From: Rhodovulum sp.
Lineage (GTDB): Bacteria; Pseudomonadota; Alphaproteobacteria; Rhodobacterales; Rhodobacteraceae
Assembly: GCA_020637615.1 (NCBI GenBank)
Contig: JACKKC010000002.1
Location: 62,001 to 126,000 of the forward strand
DNA length: 64,000 nt
Direction of reading: 5' to 3'
Below the pieces are notes generated by a model. The model was not told the DNA's origin. It worked only from the letters and a program-made list of their open reading frames with translations, and made no database searches. Shown here piece by piece: positions 62,322 through 64,000 of the stretch; the stretch's first letter is position 1, and each line of letters starts with the position of its first letter. A program made the position numbers and the translations under genes.

Positions 62322-63371
62322 ATGGCGAGGGTCACGGTCAGCGGGCTCCGGAAATCCTACGGCGCGACCGAGGTGATCCATGGCGTCGACGTGGAGATCG
62401 CCGACGGCGAATTCGCGGTGCTGGTCGGGCCCTCGGGCTGCGGCAAGTCGACGCTCCTGCGCATGGTCGCGGGGCTCGAGGGGGTGACCGCCGGCACGAT
62501 CCGGATCGGCGAGCGGGTGGTCAACGGGCTGGCGCCGGGCGAGCGCGACATCGCGATGGTCTTCCAGTCCTATGCGCTCTATCCGCACAAGACCGTGCGC
62601 GCCAACATGGGCTTCGCGCTCAAGCTGCGCGGCACGGATCGCGCGGAGATCGCGGAGCGGGTCGACCGGGCGGCGGAGATCCTCGGGCTCACGCCCTATC
62701 TCGACCGCTATCCGCGCCAGCTCTCCGGCGGCCAGCGGCAGCGCGTCGCCATGGGGCGGGCGATCGTGCGCGACCCGCAGGTCTTCCTCTTCGACGAGCC
62801 GCTCAGCAATCTCGACGCCAAGCTCCGGGTGGCGATGCGCGCCGAGATCAAGGAACTGCACCAGCGGCTGCGCACCACCACGATCTTCGTGACCCACGAC
62901 CAGATCGAGGCGATGACCATGGCCGACACGATCGTGGTCATGCAGGCGGGCCGGATCGAGCAGATCGGCGCGCCGCTCGAGCTCTACGAGCGGCCGCGCA
63001 ACCGCTTCGTCGCCGAATTCATCGGCTCGCCGGCGATGAACCTGCTGCCGGGGGTGCTCGGGCCCGAAGGCGTCGCGGTCGAGGGCGAGACGCTGCCGCT
63101 CGCCGCGGCGGGCGCGGCGGCGCCGGGGGCCGAGGTCGTCTACGGCATCCGGCCGGAGCATCTGGAACTGGCGGAGACCGGATTTCCGGCGACGGTGCGG
63201 GTGGTTGAGCCGACCGGCTCGGAAACGCTCACCTATCTTCGCTTCGGCGCGCGCGAGATCGTTGCGGTCTTCCGCGACCACCATGCCCTGCGTCCGGGCG
63301 ACAGGGTGCATCTGCGGCCGCGGCCGGAGCGGGTGCATCTCTTCGATCCCGGCTCCGGGCTCAGGCTTTGA
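62322..63371 (+). CDS. ABC transporter ATP-binding protein (UgpC/MalK type)
   Basis: A 349-residue ATPase of a carbohydrate uptake system. Walker A is GPSGCGKST, the Q-loop is VFQSYALYPHKTVRANMGFAL, the signature is LSGGQRQRVAMGRAI, Walker B is VFLFDEPLSNLD and the switch His is in FVTHDQIEAMT. A C-terminal TOBE domain (about 240-349) follows. ATG 62322 is fixed by GGGGAGGGA just upstream; the open frame from 62265 is not used. It should serve the permeases and binding protein to the left. Confidence 0.95.
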   Translation: MARVTVSGLRKSYGATEVIHGVDVEIADGEFAVLVGPSGCGKSTLLRMVAGLEGVTAGTIRIGERVVNGLAPGERDIAMVFQSYALYPHKTVRANMGFALKLRGTDRAEIAERVDRAAEILGLTPYLDRYPRQLSGGQRQRVAMGRAIVRDPQVFLFDEPLSNLDAKLRVAMRAEIKELHQRLRTTTIFVTHDQIEAMTMADTIVVMQAGRIEQIGAPLELYERPRNRFVAEFIGSPAMNLLPGVLGPEGVAVEGETLPLAAAGAAAPGAEVVYGIRPEHLELAETGFPATVRVVEPTGSETLTYLRFGAREIVAVFRDHHALRPGDRVHLRPRPERVHLFDPGSGLRL

Positions 63372-63382
63372 CGGGGAGAGCG

Positions 63383-64000
63383 ATGCGCGAGCGAACGATA
63401 CTCTGCTACGGCGACAGCAACACCCACGGCACCATGCCGATGGAGACGCTCGACGTGATGGGACGGTTCGGGCGGGCGGAACGCTGGCCGGGGGTGCTGG
63501 CCGCCGGGCTCGGTGCCGGATTCCACGTGATCGAGGAGGGGCTGCCGGGCCGCACCACCGTGCATCCCGATCCGGTGTCGGGGGTGCACAAGAACGGGCT
63601 CGCGGTGCTGCCGGCGGTGCTGGAGAGCCACGCGCCCGTCGATCTGGTGGTGCTGATGCTCGGCACCAACGACCTCAAGCACCGCTTCCAGGCGCCGCCG
63701 GTGGAGATCGCGGAATCGGCCGCACAGCTGGTGCTGGCGATCCGCCACAGCGAGGCCGGGCCCGAGGAGCGCGCGCCGGAGGTGCTGCTGGTCTGCCCGC
63801 CGCCGGTGCTGGAGGCGGGGTGCCTCGAGGAGATCTTCGAGGGCGGGGCGGCGAAATCGCATCGGCTCGCGGGCTATTACGCCGCGATGGCGGAACGGCT
63901 CGGGGTGCGGTTCCTCGACGCCGGCAGGGTCATCGTCTCGAGCCCGCTCGACGGGGTGCATTTCGACGCGGCCCAGCACGCGCGGCTCGGATCGGCCGTC
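63383..64000 (+). CDS. SGNH/GDSL hydrolase, partial at the window edge
   Basis: The first 206 codons of a GDSL-type esterase. Block I is CYGDSNTHG with the nucleophile Ser, block III is MLGTNDLK, and the catalytic Asp-His are in DGVHFD near the end, so little is missing. It resembles arylesterase-like lipases of about 210-220 residues and lacks a signal peptide. It lies 11 bases after the ABC ATPase and is probably in its operon, so it may process an acylated sugar brought in by the transporter. Confidence 0.9.
   Translation, partial: MRERTILCYGDSNTHGTMPMETLDVMGRFGRAERWPGVLAAGLGAGFHVIEEGLPGRTTVHPDPVSGVHKNGLAVLPAVLESHAPVDLVVLMLGTNDLKHRFQAPPVEIAESAAQLVLAIRHSEAGPEERAPEVLLVCPPPVLEAGCLEEIFEGGAAKSHRLAGYYAAMAERLGVRFLDAGRVIVSSPLDGVHFDAAQHARLGSAV

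Overview
The window is high-GC bacterial chromosome (about 70 percent GC in most genes) that looks like an alphaproteobacterium of the Rhodobacterales. Signs of this are the glyQ / DUF6446 / glyS / PPDK-like / meaB block, purA followed by DUF2842, gor-hflK-hflC-DUF2065-degP, folB-folP-glmM, serC-serA with a two-hairpin leader, and a GAAC-N7-GAAC LexA box. I saw no tRNA, rRNA, CRISPR array, transposase, integrase or phage gene. Most content is housekeeping metabolism.

Layout. 0-4.4 kb: trkH, then a three-gene cassette (a small Tat-like protein with an Arg-rich tail, a PqqD-HPr-kinase fusion, and a PF14907-type nucleotidyltransferase) behind a 42 percent GC leader. 4.4-14.4 kb: glycyl-tRNA synthetase genes with DUF6446 and glutaminase between them, a PPDK-like enzyme, meaB, a SleB-type hydrolase and a CAP protein. 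14.6-19.2 kb: folB, a thioredoxin-like gene with an apparent CTG start, gph, folP, glmM. 19.4-23.3 kb: an EamA exporter, serC, serA. 23.4-27 kb: small and poorly known genes (GFA, DUF2461, DUF1326, DUF2182). 27-39 kb: purA, DUF2842, creA, thiamine pyrophosphokinase, two paralogous lipoproteins, sdaA, rpiA, gor, hflKC, DUF2065, degP. 39.6-50.5 kb: a GNAT gene, a stump of dnaE2 behind an intact SOS promoter, ferredoxin, two permeases, purD, GST, xseA, GNAT, cysS. 50.6-64 kb: cimA, two methyltransferases, a squalene/phytoene-synthase-like protein, an ABC sugar-type transporter split by a TPMT-MFS-GNAT block, and a partial SGNH hydrolase at the right edge.

The most distinctive system is the 1.8-4.35 kb cassette, which resembles the enzyme side of a ribosomal-peptide or phospho-peptide modification pathway without lasso or radical-SAM maturases. 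Other notable points are the collapsed mutagenesis cassette (LexA box plus dnaE2 tail), two aminoacyl-tRNA synthetase genes (glyS, cysS) that each carry a few hundred bases of clearly lower-GC coding sequence, and two families of dispersed intergenic repeats.

Quality note. Between 24 and 50 kb at least eight genes or gene remnants show single- or double-base frame shifts, often in C/G runs or CG repeats and including housekeeping genes (purD, xseA, cysS). This favours sequence error over gene decay, and those proteins should be read as reconstructed from two or more frames.
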